Below are positions 8,718 to 16,127 of a DNA stretch of 34,997 nt, piece after piece. Numbering within the stretch: position 1 is the first letter of the stretch; every line of letters starts with the position of its first letter. The notes beneath the pieces are model-generated. The model was given only the letters and a program-made list of their open reading frames with translations, did no database searches and was not told where the DNA came from. The translations under genes and the position numbers were made by a program. Origin of the DNA: Anaerolineae bacterium CG2_30_57_67 (lineage in GTDB: Bacteria > Chloroflexota > Anaerolineae > Anaerolineales > Villigracilaceae); contig MNXJ01000078.1 of assembly GCA_001872455.1 (NCBI GenBank), forward strand, positions 1 to 34,997, read 5' to 3'.

Positions 8718-8746
8718 TTGCATCAGAGCGGTTTTTTCGTTATGGT
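8718..8746 (+). promoter_or_regulatory. Candidate sigma-70 promoter of lipoprotein gene
   Basis: TTGCAT (8718-8723), a 17-bp spacer, then TATGGT (8741-8746), about 60 nt ahead of the lipoprotein ATG. It lies in the divergent gap 8611-8804. The leftward operon must also start in this gap. On the minus strand near 8655-8690 only a poor A+T-rich -10/-35 pair (TTGATA, TATCAT, 15-bp spacer) is visible. Confidence 0.4.
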
Positions 8747-8804
8747 TAATGTGTGGGCGCAACATATTGTTTTGATGAGATCTACGCAAAAGAAATGGAG
8801 CAAA

Positions 8805-9641
8805 ATGACATCGCATTTCAAGTACATTTTTACCATGCTGATTGTTTTTTCGCTGGCGCTGACAGCCTGCAATCTGCCGGTTGCGGCCAGCCCCACAGCC
8901 AGCCCCCCAACTGTCAGTCCACCTGTCCTTGCTACCTTGACCATCTCGCCCCTGCCAGCGACGGCTACGTTTACCCCCGTAGTAACCATCGGCCCTACTT
9001 TCACCGTTGAACCCAGCCTGACGCCCACCCAAGCTATCCCCATGGCCGAAGTACAAAAAGAGAGTAATTGTCGCAAGGGCCCCGCCGAAAATTACGAACG
9101 CGTGGCAACCTATGCAGTCGGGCAAAAGCTGGAAGTGGTCGCCAATGACCTGGGCGCTGGTTTTCTCTACGTCCGCAACCCCGACAAACCCGAAGAAACT
9201 TGCTGGATTTTAGCTGCCAACCTTGCGGTGAGCGGGGAAGTTGCTTCGCTGCCTCAATTTACACCGCCGCCATCGCCACTCCCCGCGCCTGCTTTCAGCG
9301 CGGTTTACAAGAAAATCTATCAGTGTAAGACGGATATGTTTTTTATGTTTATCATCGAAAACACCGGCGGCGCCAATTTCCGCTCGGCCTACATCAAGGC
9401 CACTGACGTGAAAAGCGGAAAATCCACCGAGCAGGCACTAAATGCCTTCGACTTGCGGAGCGAATGTGTTATCGCCAAAAACATCACACCGCTGACGCCC
9501 GGCAGTACCGGCTATCTCTACACCCTGCCGTTCAAATCAGATATGCGCGGACGCACGCTCAAAATTATCATCATGGTATGCACCGAGCAAAACTTAAAAG
9601 GTGTGTGCGCCACACAAGTGTTGGAGATTAAGCCAAAATGA
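8805..9641 (+). CDS. Secreted lipoprotein with SH3-like domain
   Basis: The 278-residue protein starts with a lipoprotein signal peptide (hydrophobic stretch, then LTAC with Cys22 as lipidation site). A Pro/Thr/Ser-rich tether follows (about 25-75), typical of Chloroflexota envelope proteins. An SH3b-like module comes next (about 83-140: NCRKGPAENYERVATYAVGQ ... CWILAANL), then a second Pro-rich linker. The C-terminal β-rich domain (about 165-278) has spaced cysteines and resembles the Ig-like domains of this lipoprotein type. The ATG at 8805 is chosen because it begins the signal peptide and has GGAG 4 nt upstream; the frame is open upstream to 8718 but that part reads as non-signal sequence. 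It is transcribed alone, divergently from the protease/ATPase operon, and ends at a strong hairpin. The ligand is unknown. Confidence 0.8.
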   Translation: MTSHFKYIFTMLIVFSLALTACNLPVAASPTASPPTVSPPVLATLTISPLPATATFTPVVTIGPTFTVEPSLTPTQAIPMAEVQKESNCRKGPAENYERVATYAVGQKLEVVANDLGAGFLYVRNPDKPEETCWILAANLAVSGEVASLPQFTPPPSPLPAPAFSAVYKKIYQCKTDMFFMFIIENTGGANFRSAYIKATDVKSGKSTEQALNAFDLRSECVIAKNITPLTPGSTGYLYTLPFKSDMRGRTLKIIIMVCTEQNLKGVCATQVLEIKPK

Positions 9642-9665
9642 ACGCCAAACAACGCGATTTATGAT

Positions 9666-9703
9666 AAAAAGAGAGCCGGTTGTTCGCAACCGGCTCTCTT
9701 TTT
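9666..9703. terminator. Bidirectional intrinsic terminator
   Basis: A 17-bp perfect stem with a TTCG tetraloop, with an A-run on the left and a T-run on the right. It lies between the convergent lipoprotein gene (plus) and BMP gene (minus) and can terminate both. Confidence 0.93.
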
Positions 9704-9716
9704 ATTTCAAAATGGA

Positions 9717-10739
9717 TTAGGGCTTGACGGGCGGGACGCCGGTCTGCAGGGAGCCGTCCAAAATGGCTTTGTTGATTTCTTCCATCTTGGCTTTAACTTC
9801 CGCCGGGACGGAGGCATCCAGGTCGTGGAACGGAGCGTAGCCGACCGCGCCGTTGAAGTTGCCACCCGCGAAGGTGCCATCTTTGACGGTCTTAATCAGG
9901 TCGAAGACGCCGGGGGTGATCAGTTTCATGGCGCTGGAGAGCAGGCCTTTCTGGGCCTCGGGCAGGGTGAAGTACTGGTCAGTATCCACGCCGATGCCCA
10001 TCGCACTGGCTTCAACCGCGCCGATGACAGCGCCGTTACCGGTTTTGCCGCCGCCGCCGAAGACAACGTCGGCGCCCTTATCAATTTGCGACTTGGCAGT
10101 TGATGCGCCCCATTCCGGGTCGCTGAAGGTTTTGTCGAAGCCAACATCGTTGTGATAAACGATGAAGAGTTCAACGCTGGGGTTGATGTACATGGCGCCA
10201 GCGCGGTAGCCTTCACCAAAGCGCCAGACGGGCGGAACGGCATCGGTGGCGAAGACGCCGCCAATTTTGCCGGTCTTGGTCATCTGGGCGGCAAGAGCAC
10301 CAACCAAAAAGCCAGCCTGGTCTTCGGGGAAGATAAGGCCAACTACATTTGGCACAACTTCGGCCTGAAACTGGTCTACGCCGATGAATTTGATGTCGGG
10401 ATAGGTCTTGGCGGCGGCAACGGTGGCTTCACCCAAGGCGAAACCGACGGTCACAATCGCATCGTACTTTGCATCTGCGAAGGTGGCGATGTTCTTGGCG
10501 TAGTCCTTCGAGTCGGTGGTTTCGATGTATTGAACGTAGGCTTTCAAGTCAGTTTCGGCCTGTTTCACGCCTTCCCAGGCAGATTGGTTGAAGGATTTGT
10601 CGTCAATTTTACCGACATCTGTCACAACGCCAACGCAGAAGACTTCTGGCTTGGAACAATCCGGGGCGGAGGGGCCGCACGCCGCGAGAATCATGGCCGC
10701 AACAAGTAGCACGACCAGCAGAGCGTAAAACTTCTTCAT
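9717..10739 (-). CDS. BMP-family (PnrA-like) substrate-binding lipoprotein
   Basis: The 340-residue protein has signal peptide MKKFYALLVVLLVAAMILAAC with lipobox Cys21. The mature part matches the basic membrane protein family: VCVGVVTDVGKIDDKSFNQS at the N-terminus, DAIVTVGFALGEAT, FIGVDQF, EDQAGFLVGALAA and ADVVFGGGGKTGNGA. Family members are the extracytoplasmic binding subunits of ABC importers, usually for purine nucleosides. No permease or ATPase genes of such a transporter are next to it, so the importer is elsewhere or the protein works alone. The ATG at 10739 has GAGGAG 8 nt upstream. The gene has its own promoter and a palindromic operator in the leader, so it is likely controlled separately from the MFS gene behind it. 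Confidence 0.93.
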   Translation of the reverse strand: MKKFYALLVVLLVAAMILAACGPSAPDCSKPEVFCVGVVTDVGKIDDKSFNQSAWEGVKQAETDLKAYVQYIETTDSKDYAKNIATFADAKYDAIVTVGFALGEATVAAAKTYPDIKFIGVDQFQAEVVPNVVGLIFPEDQAGFLVGALAAQMTKTGKIGGVFATDAVPPVWRFGEGYRAGAMYINPSVELFIVYHNDVGFDKTFSDPEWGASTAKSQIDKGADVVFGGGGKTGNGAVIGAVEASAMGIGVDTDQYFTLPEAQKGLLSSAMKLITPGVFDLIKTVKDGTFAGGNFNGAVGYAPFHDLDASVPAEVKAKMEEINKAILDGSLQTGVPPVKP

Positions 10740-10772
10740 GGTTTTTCTCCTCTTGAGAGTAAAACAGGTTTG

Positions 10773-10790
10773 TTGTGGCAATTGCCACAA
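10773..10790. promoter_or_regulatory. Palindromic operator in BMP gene leader
   Basis: TTGTGGCAATTGCCACAA is a perfect 18-bp inverted repeat located just after the predicted transcription start and before the ribosome site. This placement suits a repressor roadblock. The regulator is not identifiable from the window. Confidence 0.65.
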
Positions 10791-10802
10791 AGGCTGACGA
10801 GT

Positions 10803-10831
10803 ATTTTACAGCCACTATGCCCATTATGCAA
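10803..10831 (-). promoter_or_regulatory. Sigma-70 promoter of BMP gene
   Basis: On the minus strand: TTGCAT (10831-10826), a 17-bp spacer, TAAAAT (10808-10803). The start of transcription would be near 10796, immediately ahead of the 18-bp palindrome. Confidence 0.7.
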
Positions 10832-10837
10832 GCACAT

Positions 10838-10852
10838 AAGTTGTCACAACTT
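10838..10852. promoter_or_regulatory. 15-bp palindrome upstream of BMP promoter
   Basis: AAGTTGTCACAACTT is a perfect odd-centred palindrome that spans the stop codon of the MFS gene, just upstream of the BMP -35 box. It shares TTGTGnCAA with the 18-bp operator downstream, so it may be a second site for the same protein. Confidence 0.4.
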
Positions 10853-12094
10853 TTGCGCCTCGCCGCCTTTCACCCCCAGTATCAATCCAACGGCAACCCA
10901 CAGGAAAAACGGGGAAAGCAACATAATCACATTGTAGTCGTTGCCAGAGAGTTGAATCAGCAAGCCGTTGAGATTCGGGCCCAAAATGGCGGCCAGCGTC
11001 GAAAAGAGATAATACAAACCGGTAAATGTTCCCAGCCGCGCGGAGATGGTCATATCCACCACCATCGGCAGGGTATTGACGTTGACCATCGCCCAGGCAA
11101 TCCCGGCAGGCATCAACAAGAGGCTGACGCCGCGAATGGCACCCAGAACGGGCAATTTGGTGAAAGTAGTGGCAAGAAATTCGACCGGCAAGAAAAAGAG
11201 CGCCGCAATCAACGCCGATAAAACCAGCGCACCCGTGGCGATGGTTACTTTGCGCCCCAAGCGTCCGCCAACCCAACCGCCTGCCAGGGCAAACAGCACA
11301 AAAAACAGCCCCATATGTCCAGCCAGGCGGCCAGCATCACCTTCCGTCATGAGCAGGCGGCGCGTGGCGTAAAGCGAGAGAAAAGTATCAATACCGTTAT
11401 AGGCCAGAAATAAAAAGAAAATGGAAATCAACAGGCGCAGGCCGCTTTTATCTTCCGCCTGAGCAAGTTCGCGTAAACTGGCAATTAATCCCGGCTGTTC
11501 GACGACCGGGGTCTTCTCGTATTCGCGCGGCTCCTTGATGAAGATAAAAACCATCAGCGCGGCCACGACAACCAATCCGGAACCCATCCAGAACGGAAAA
11601 TTGACGTTGATTTCGTAGAGTGAACTGCCCACGAGCGAGGCGACGATCGTGCCAACACCACCCATCAGATTGATAACGCCGTTGGCCTGCGAGCGAAACT
11701 GCGAAGGGGTGATGTCAGGCATCAGGGCGATGACGGGCGTGCGCCAGAAGGCCATACTCAGTAGCAAGGTGCTGGTGCAGGCTACGAACAGCGGCAAAAC
11801 TGCGGCCAACGGAATCAGCCCGAAAGCCAGCGCCCCAACCGGCGCGCCGATGAGAAGAAAGGGCATACGCCGCCCGATGGGTGTGCGCAGCCGGTCAGAC
11901 CAGGCGCCAACCGGCGGTTGAATAAACAACGCGGCAATGTTGTCAAGCGTCATGAAGAAGCCAATCCAGGCCGGGGAAAGCGAAAACCTGGTCGCCAGAA
12001 AGAGTGGCACATAGGTGTTGTAGACTACCCAGATGACGCTGACACCGAAAAAGCCAAAGCCGAGCAGAAAAATTTTGCTGTAATTGAATTTCAT
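10844..12094 (-). CDS. MFS transporter, SLC45-like
   Basis: The 416-residue protein is mostly hydrophobic with about 12 membrane spans. After span 2 it carries GAWSDRLRTPIGRRMPFLL, the D-x5-GRR loop signature of the major facilitator superfamily in the form typical of SLC45/sugar-proton symporter-like members. A charged cytoplasmic loop (KEPREYEKTPVVEQ...) separates the two six-helix halves. Substrate cannot be told from sequence; relatives carry sugars. It starts 3 nt after the trmD stop, with the GAGGAG ribosome site inside the end of trmD, so the two genes are cotranscribed. Its stop lies inside a palindrome upstream of the BMP promoter. Confidence 0.85.
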   Translation of the reverse strand: MKFNYSKIFLLGFGFFGVSVIWVVYNTYVPLFLATRFSLSPAWIGFFMTLDNIAALFIQPPVGAWSDRLRTPIGRRMPFLLIGAPVGALAFGLIPLAAVLPLFVACTSTLLLSMAFWRTPVIALMPDITPSQFRSQANGVINLMGGVGTIVASLVGSSLYEINVNFPFWMGSGLVVVAALMVFIFIKEPREYEKTPVVEQPGLIASLRELAQAEDKSGLRLLISIFFLFLAYNGIDTFLSLYATRRLLMTEGDAGRLAGHMGLFFVLFALAGGWVGGRLGRKVTIATGALVLSALIAALFFLPVEFLATTFTKLPVLGAIRGVSLLLMPAGIAWAMVNVNTLPMVVDMTISARLGTFTGLYYLFSTLAAILGPNLNGLLIQLSGNDYNVIMLLSPFFLWVAVGLILGVKGGEAQKL

Positions 12095-12097
12095 TTT

Positions 12098-12853
12098 TCA
12101 CTCCTCTTCATCATTGTCTTGATTGTCTTGGTCTTGAATGGATTGAAGAAACTCCCGCTCATGAGCGGTAAGTGACCGGGAAGCGAGCATTTCAGGACGC
12201 TTTTTTAGCGTGCGCCACAGCGCTTGTTCACGCCGCCAGCGTTCAATTTTAGCATGGTCGCCAGAGAGCAAGACATCCGGCACACGCCAGCCACGAAATT
12301 CGGGCGGACGGGTGTAGTGCGGATATTCGAGCAAACCTGAAGCGTGAGAATCATCTTCAGCGCCGGTCGGGTCGCCCAGGACGCCGGGAATCAGGCGCGC
12401 AAGCGCGTCAATCACAATCAGCGCGGGCAGTTCGCCACCCGTCAGAACGTAGTCGCCGATGGAAAGTTCATCTGTTGCCAGATGCTGGCGAATTCTTTCA
12501 TCAAAACCTTCGTAGCGGCCAGAAACAAGCGCGATTTGTTCATAAGCGACCAGTTCAGCGGCTACTTTTTGGGTGAAGACACGCCCCTGTGGGGTGAGCA
12601 AAATCACCGGGCAAGGCGGCAGTGCGCCGAGGGTCGTTTCCAACGCTTCAAAAAGTGGTTCAGGTTTCATCACCATGCCACCGCCGCCGCCATAGGGAGC
12701 GTCGTCCGTGGTGTGATGACGGTCATGAGCATAGTCGCGGATGTTATGCAGGTGCACGTCAATCAGCCCGCGCGCAGCGGCTTTTTGTAAAATGCTGGCG
12801 TTCAGGTAGGGAGAAAGAGTTTCCGGGAGCAGGGTAAAAACGTCAAAACGCAT
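12098..12853 (-). CDS. trmD: tRNA (guanine37-N1)-methyltransferase TrmD
   Basis: The 251-residue protein starts [13 protein letters not shown] and has the [16 protein letters not shown] loop. It also has the SAM-binding trefoil-knot segment [21 protein letters not shown] followed by RLIPGVLGD, and [16 protein letters not shown]. These are diagnostic of bacterial TrmD, which uses S-adenosylmethionine to make m1G37 in tRNAs and prevents +1 frameshifting. Length is normal. TrmD usually sits with rpsP, rimM and rplS; here it is instead the first gene of a pair with an MFS transporter. No Shine-Dalgarno sequence is evident at the ATG. It is divergent from the TPR gene at 12963. Confidence 0.97.
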   Translation of the reverse strand: MRFDVFTLLPETLSPYLNASILQKAAARGLIDVHLHNIRDYAHDRHHTTDDAPYGGGGGMVMKPEPLFEALETTLGALPPCPVILLTPQGRVFTQKVAAELVAYEQIALVSGRYEGFDERIRQHLATDELSIGDYVLTGGELPALIVIDALARLIPGVLGDPTGAEDDSHASGLLEYPHYTRPPEFRGWRVPDVLLSGDHAKIERWRREQALWRTLKKRPEMLASRSLTAHEREFLQSIQDQDNQDNDEEE

Positions 12854-12898
12854 GGTTTCATTCTATCTGCAAGCGGCTTGCGGCGCAATAGCCAGGGC

Positions 12899-12928
12899 TT
12901 GACTCTCTCAAAATGACAATGGTATGAT
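12899..12928 (+). promoter_or_regulatory. Sigma-70 promoter of the TPR gene pair
   Basis: TTGACT (12899-12904), an 18-bp spacer, TATGAT (12923-12928). Transcription from about 12935 argues that translation begins at the ATG at 12963 rather than at the ATG at 12924. Confidence 0.6.
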
Positions 12929-12962
12929 GATTTCCATGTATCTACACGGAAGTAAATGGAGT

Positions 12963-14216
12963 ATGCGCCGCAAGCGCAAACCGATTAACTGGTTTTGGGT
13001 CAGCGTCATGGCGGTTTTAATCGCCATTGTGTTGTATTTCCAGCAATTTATCGTCCCCACCATGCCCACGCCGGGCATGGCAACGCTCACGCCCACCCGC
13101 AATCCAGAATCGTATCTGGCCGAAGCGCAACAACTTTTCAGCGAGGGAAAATTACCCAAAGCGATTGAAGCCTACCAGCTGGCAGTTTCTGCCGATCCGA
13201 AAAACGCCTCCGTTTACATTGTTTTGGCGCAAACGCAGGTTTTTGCCGGCAAAGCCGCCGATGCGCAGGTTAGCGCAGAAAACGCTCTGTTACTCAACCC
13301 GAATAACGCAGCCGCCCACGCTGTGCGCGGCTGGGCGCTGGCTTCGCAAGCCGAACCCGACCGGCTGGGGGCCGAGGCTGCGCTGAAACGTGCGCTGGAA
13401 CTCGACCCCAACAATGCTCTGGCGCATGCCTATTACGCCGAGTTGCTCTCCGACCAATATCTGACCGGAACTGGCGCGCTGGATGTTACCGAGCGCATGA
13501 GCGAAGAATCGAGACTGGCGCTCAGTTTGGGCTCAGGCACGATGGAAGCGCATCGCGCGCGCGGCTATGTTCTGGAAGCCACCGGTAACCCCGAACAAGC
13601 CTTGCAGGAATATCAGGCTGCGCTGGCAATCAGCCCCAACCTGGCTGATTTATATCTTTCGCTTGGACGCAACTACCGTACCCTGGGAGTTTACGACAAA
13701 GCGGTGGAAGTCTATACGCGCGCCAACACCCTCAACCCATCCGACCCCATTCCAGATGTTTCCATCTCGCGCATTTACGCGGGCGTGGGCGATTTTCGTC
13801 AGGCCGTGCAATATGCCCAGCAAGCCACCGTTGACAGCCCCGATAACACCAGTTACCACGGCAACCTGGGCGTGATGTATTACAAATTGCTCAAATTTCC
13901 CGAGGCGCTGGAGCAATTCAGTTACGTTGTCAACGGCGGCGTCACCGCTGAGGGCGTCACGCTAAAGCCCATGGAGTTGGACTCTTCCGTGCGCGCGCCC
14001 GAATATTACGAAATTTACGGGCTGGTACTGGCGCGCAGCGCCCGCTGTGGCGAGGCGTTGCCCATCGCGCAACTGTTGCTGACCCGATTGCCCGATGACG
14101 AAATCGCCGTTGGTAACGCTGGCGAAATTCTGCGTCTGTGTGGCGAGGCGGCAGGAACCAACGCGCCGCCGGATGTTACGCCAGAAGTCACCCCCGAAAC
14201 CAGCCCAACCCCGTAA
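12963..14216 (+). CDS. Membrane-anchored TPR protein (first of tandem pair)
   Basis: The 417-residue protein begins with a basic segment (MRRKRKPINW) and one membrane helix (about 8-30, FWVSVMAVLIAIVLYF), then a Thr/Pro linker. Several TPR units follow: AEAQQLFSEGKLPKAIEAYQ, AALKRALELDPNNALAHAYY, PEQALQEYQAALAISPN, VYDKAVEVYTRANTLNPSDP, FRQAVQYAQQATVDSPDN. It ends in a Pro/Thr tail. Such proteins are usually scaffolds facing the periplasm or cell wall; no enzymatic domain is seen. The start is uncertain: in-frame ATGs exist at 12924 and 12936, but the promoter position and the basic N-terminus favour 12963. It is followed 7 nt later by a paralogue. Confidence 0.8.
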   Translation: MRRKRKPINWFWVSVMAVLIAIVLYFQQFIVPTMPTPGMATLTPTRNPESYLAEAQQLFSEGKLPKAIEAYQLAVSADPKNASVYIVLAQTQVFAGKAADAQVSAENALLLNPNNAAAHAVRGWALASQAEPDRLGAEAALKRALELDPNNALAHAYYAELLSDQYLTGTGALDVTERMSEESRLALSLGSGTMEAHRARGYVLEATGNPEQALQEYQAALAISPNLADLYLSLGRNYRTLGVYDKAVEVYTRANTLNPSDPIPDVSISRIYAGVGDFRQAVQYAQQATVDSPDNTSYHGNLGVMYYKLLKFPEALEQFSYVVNGGVTAEGVTLKPMELDSSVRAPEYYEIYGLVLARSARCGEALPIAQLLLTRLPDDEIAVGNAGEILRLCGEAAGTNAPPDVTPEVTPETSPTP

Positions 14217-14223
14217 GGAAGTT

Positions 14224-15636
14224 ATGCATGTCTCCTCACGCCGCCCCCTCTTTCGACGGCAATCACGCTCCAACTTATATCGCATGTTTTTATGGACGGC
14301 GCTTATCATGCTTGGCATTGGAATTATTCTCGGCATAGACCGGGGCGATATCGGCCTGGCGGGGGCGCCCATCGCAACACCCACCCGCGCCCTCGGCTCA
14401 CTGATAGCCGAAGCCGATACCTACTTCACCGCCGGGAAGTTGGACGATGCCATTAGCGCCTACCGCGAGGCCACCAAAATGGACGGGCAAGTCGCTTCCG
14501 CGTGGGCCAGCATGGCGCGGGTGCAGGTCTATTCATCCGCCTTGCTGGCAACAGACAGTGAAAAATTTCAGCGGTTACAGGAAGCGCTGCAATCTGCCGA
14601 ACAGGCCACCAAAATTGACCCCGAAGACAGCCTGGCCGCCGCTGTCCACGCGCTGGCGCTGGACTGGAACGCCGGTCAATATGCCTTTACCGACCCGGAA
14701 AAATCGTCCACTTTACTGACTCAGGCCGAGCAGGAAGCCGTGCGCGCCCTGCAGCTGGACAACACCAACTCACTCGCCATCATCTATTACGCCGAAATTC
14801 TGATTGATCAGCAAAAATGGGAGCGCGGCCAACAATACCTTTCGCAGGCAAGCGAGCCCGGCGCGGCACTGATGGACTGGCACCGCGTCTACGCCTATTA
14901 CCTGGAAACCCAGGGACTGTATCTGCAAGCCATTCAGGAATACGACCGCGCAATTCAACTGACGCCCAATCTCACCTTTTTGCACCTGCGCGCCGGCGCC
15001 AACTACCGCCAGCTGGCCTTTGCCAGCACCATCAAAAACCAGCGCAACGATCTATATGTAAAATCGCTGGAATATTTCGACCGCGCCGCTAAAATCAACG
15101 AGCAAATTCAGGTCAAAAACCCTATTCCCTATCTCTCCATCGCCAAAACCTACTCGCAAATGGGCGAATATTACGCCGCCAGCCGCAACGTCCAAAAAGC
15201 GCTGGAATTTGAACCCACCAACCCGGATGTTTACGGGCAACTGGGCATTGTCTATTTCAAATCACGTAACTACGAAGGCTCCATCCCTGCCTTTAAATGC
15301 GCCATCCGTGGGTGCAGCGCCGCTGAATCGTGCGACGCGCGCGGTGGCTGTGACAAGGGCGACCCCGGCCACGAAATCATCGGAATGGCGCTTTCGCCTA
15401 ACACGTTGGTCTACTATTACACCTACGGATCAGTCCTGGCCTCGCTCAGCCGCCCAAAACAAAATTACTGCAGCGATGCTTTCGCCGTTTTTCAGGAAAT
15501 TCGGAATTCTCCCTTTGGAAGCGAACTCGGCACGCTGGGAATTATTCAGGAAGGCGAAGCGATCTGCCGCAACATTGGGGCGACACGCACGCCGCAGGCC
15601 TCGTCTACCAGCGTAGAAGAGACACCAGTACCGTAA
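14224..15636 (+). CDS. Membrane-anchored TPR protein (second of tandem pair)
   Basis: The 470-residue protein has a basic N-terminus (HVSSRRPLFRRQSRS), one membrane helix (about 21-41, MFLWTALIMLGIGIILGI), a Thr/Pro linker and TPR units. These include ADTYFTAGKLDDAISAYREA, ALQSAEQATKIDPEDS, LYLQAIQEYDRAIQLTPN, YAASRNVQKALEFEPTNPD and GSIPAFKCAIRG. The layout copies the preceding gene (IAEAD/LAEAQ entry into the first repeat, ATPTR linker), so the pair arose by duplication. A Cys-containing segment (CAIRGCSAAESCDARGGCDKG, about 359-379) is specific to this copy. AAGGAA lies just before the ATG, overlapping the end of the previous gene's region. Function beyond protein-protein interaction is not readable. 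Confidence 0.82.
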   Translation: MHVSSRRPLFRRQSRSNLYRMFLWTALIMLGIGIILGIDRGDIGLAGAPIATPTRALGSLIAEADTYFTAGKLDDAISAYREATKMDGQVASAWASMARVQVYSSALLATDSEKFQRLQEALQSAEQATKIDPEDSLAAAVHALALDWNAGQYAFTDPEKSSTLLTQAEQEAVRALQLDNTNSLAIIYYAEILIDQQKWERGQQYLSQASEPGAALMDWHRVYAYYLETQGLYLQAIQEYDRAIQLTPNLTFLHLRAGANYRQLAFASTIKNQRNDLYVKSLEYFDRAAKINEQIQVKNPIPYLSIAKTYSQMGEYYAASRNVQKALEFEPTNPDVYGQLGIVYFKSRNYEGSIPAFKCAIRGCSAAESCDARGGCDKGDPGHEIIGMALSPNTLVYYYTYGSVLASLSRPKQNYCSDAFAVFQEIRNSPFGSELGTLGIIQEGEAICRNIGATRTPQASSTSVEETPVP

Positions 15637-15673
15637 TCTATGTAAAAAATGCAATCCATAAATGGCTCTTGGT

Positions 15674-15734
15674 GATTACCCACAAGTCGCCAATTCTTGT
15701 CGCTTTGCAGGGTGGAGCAAAGAGGTGGGTAATC
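15674..15734. repeat. 61-bp inverted-repeat element (mini IS remnant or MITE-like)
   Basis: GATTACCCAC (15674-15683) and GTGGGTAATC (15725-15734) are perfect 10-bp inverted termini around 41 bp. Inside is a second inverted pair, CTTTGC/GCAAAG, around AGGGTGGA. The tip ATTACCCACA is identical to the IS terminus at 246-237. The element fills most of the 111-bp gap between the convergent TPR and acpS genes. The nested hairpins may also act as a transcription end. Confidence 0.6.
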
Positions 15735-15747
15735 GGTTATCCGTCTC

Positions 15748-16122
15748 TCAATCATCCCCGCACAAGGCCATCACCACCGCGATGGCCTGACTTTGGTTGT
15801 GGCTGAGACTGACCGACTGGCTGAACCAGCCCTGCGCCTGCGCCTGCTCCGCCGCCGCGCCATGTAACGCCAGCAACGGCCTGCCCTGCTCGCCGCGCAA
15901 AATCTCAATTTCCAGAAAACCAAATCCGCGCAGGCCAGTTCCCAGGGCTTTGGCAGCGGCTTCTTTGGCGGCATAACGCGCGGCCAAAGATTCGGCGCGC
16001 CCGGCGCAAATTTCTCGCTCGACAAAAGTAAAAATTCGCGTCAGAAAGTGTTCACCGTGCCGCGCAATCGCCTGTTCCACGCGGGCAATTTCCACCAAAT
16101 CTACGCCGCTGACAATTTGCAT
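15748..16122 (-). CDS. acpS: Holo-[acyl-carrier-protein] synthase AcpS
   Basis: The 124-residue protein has the AcpS signature GVDLVEIARVE (Mg-binding Asp8) and ARYAAKEAAAKALGTG (Glu54 and Lys53 region). It also has the late SLSHNQSQAIAVVMA segment. It transfers 4'-phosphopantetheine from CoA to acyl carrier protein and so activates fatty acid synthesis. Length matches the family. The ATG at 16122 is chosen because it aligns with the family start; it lies 5 nt after the preceding gene's stop and has no good ribosome site, suggesting translation coupled to that gene. Confidence 0.95.
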   Translation of the reverse strand: MQIVSGVDLVEIARVEQAIARHGEHFLTRIFTFVEREICAGRAESLAARYAAKEAAAKALGTGLRGFGFLEIEILRGEQGRPLLALHGAAAEQAQAQGWFSQSVSLSHNQSQAIAVVMALCGDD

Positions 16123-16127
16123 GGCAT

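Noticed and set aside
8691-8724. Ten-codon minus-strand ORF upstream of the protease-ATPase operon as a radical SAM precursor peptide
   Set aside because: MQVFYRRPKY lacks cysteines and a ribosome site, and is far from the radical SAM gene; there is no support for a precursor.
10152-10709. Long plus-strand open frame opposite the BMP gene
   Set aside because: It mirrors the GC-rich codons of a clear BMP-family protein and has no recognisable protein motif or ribosome site.
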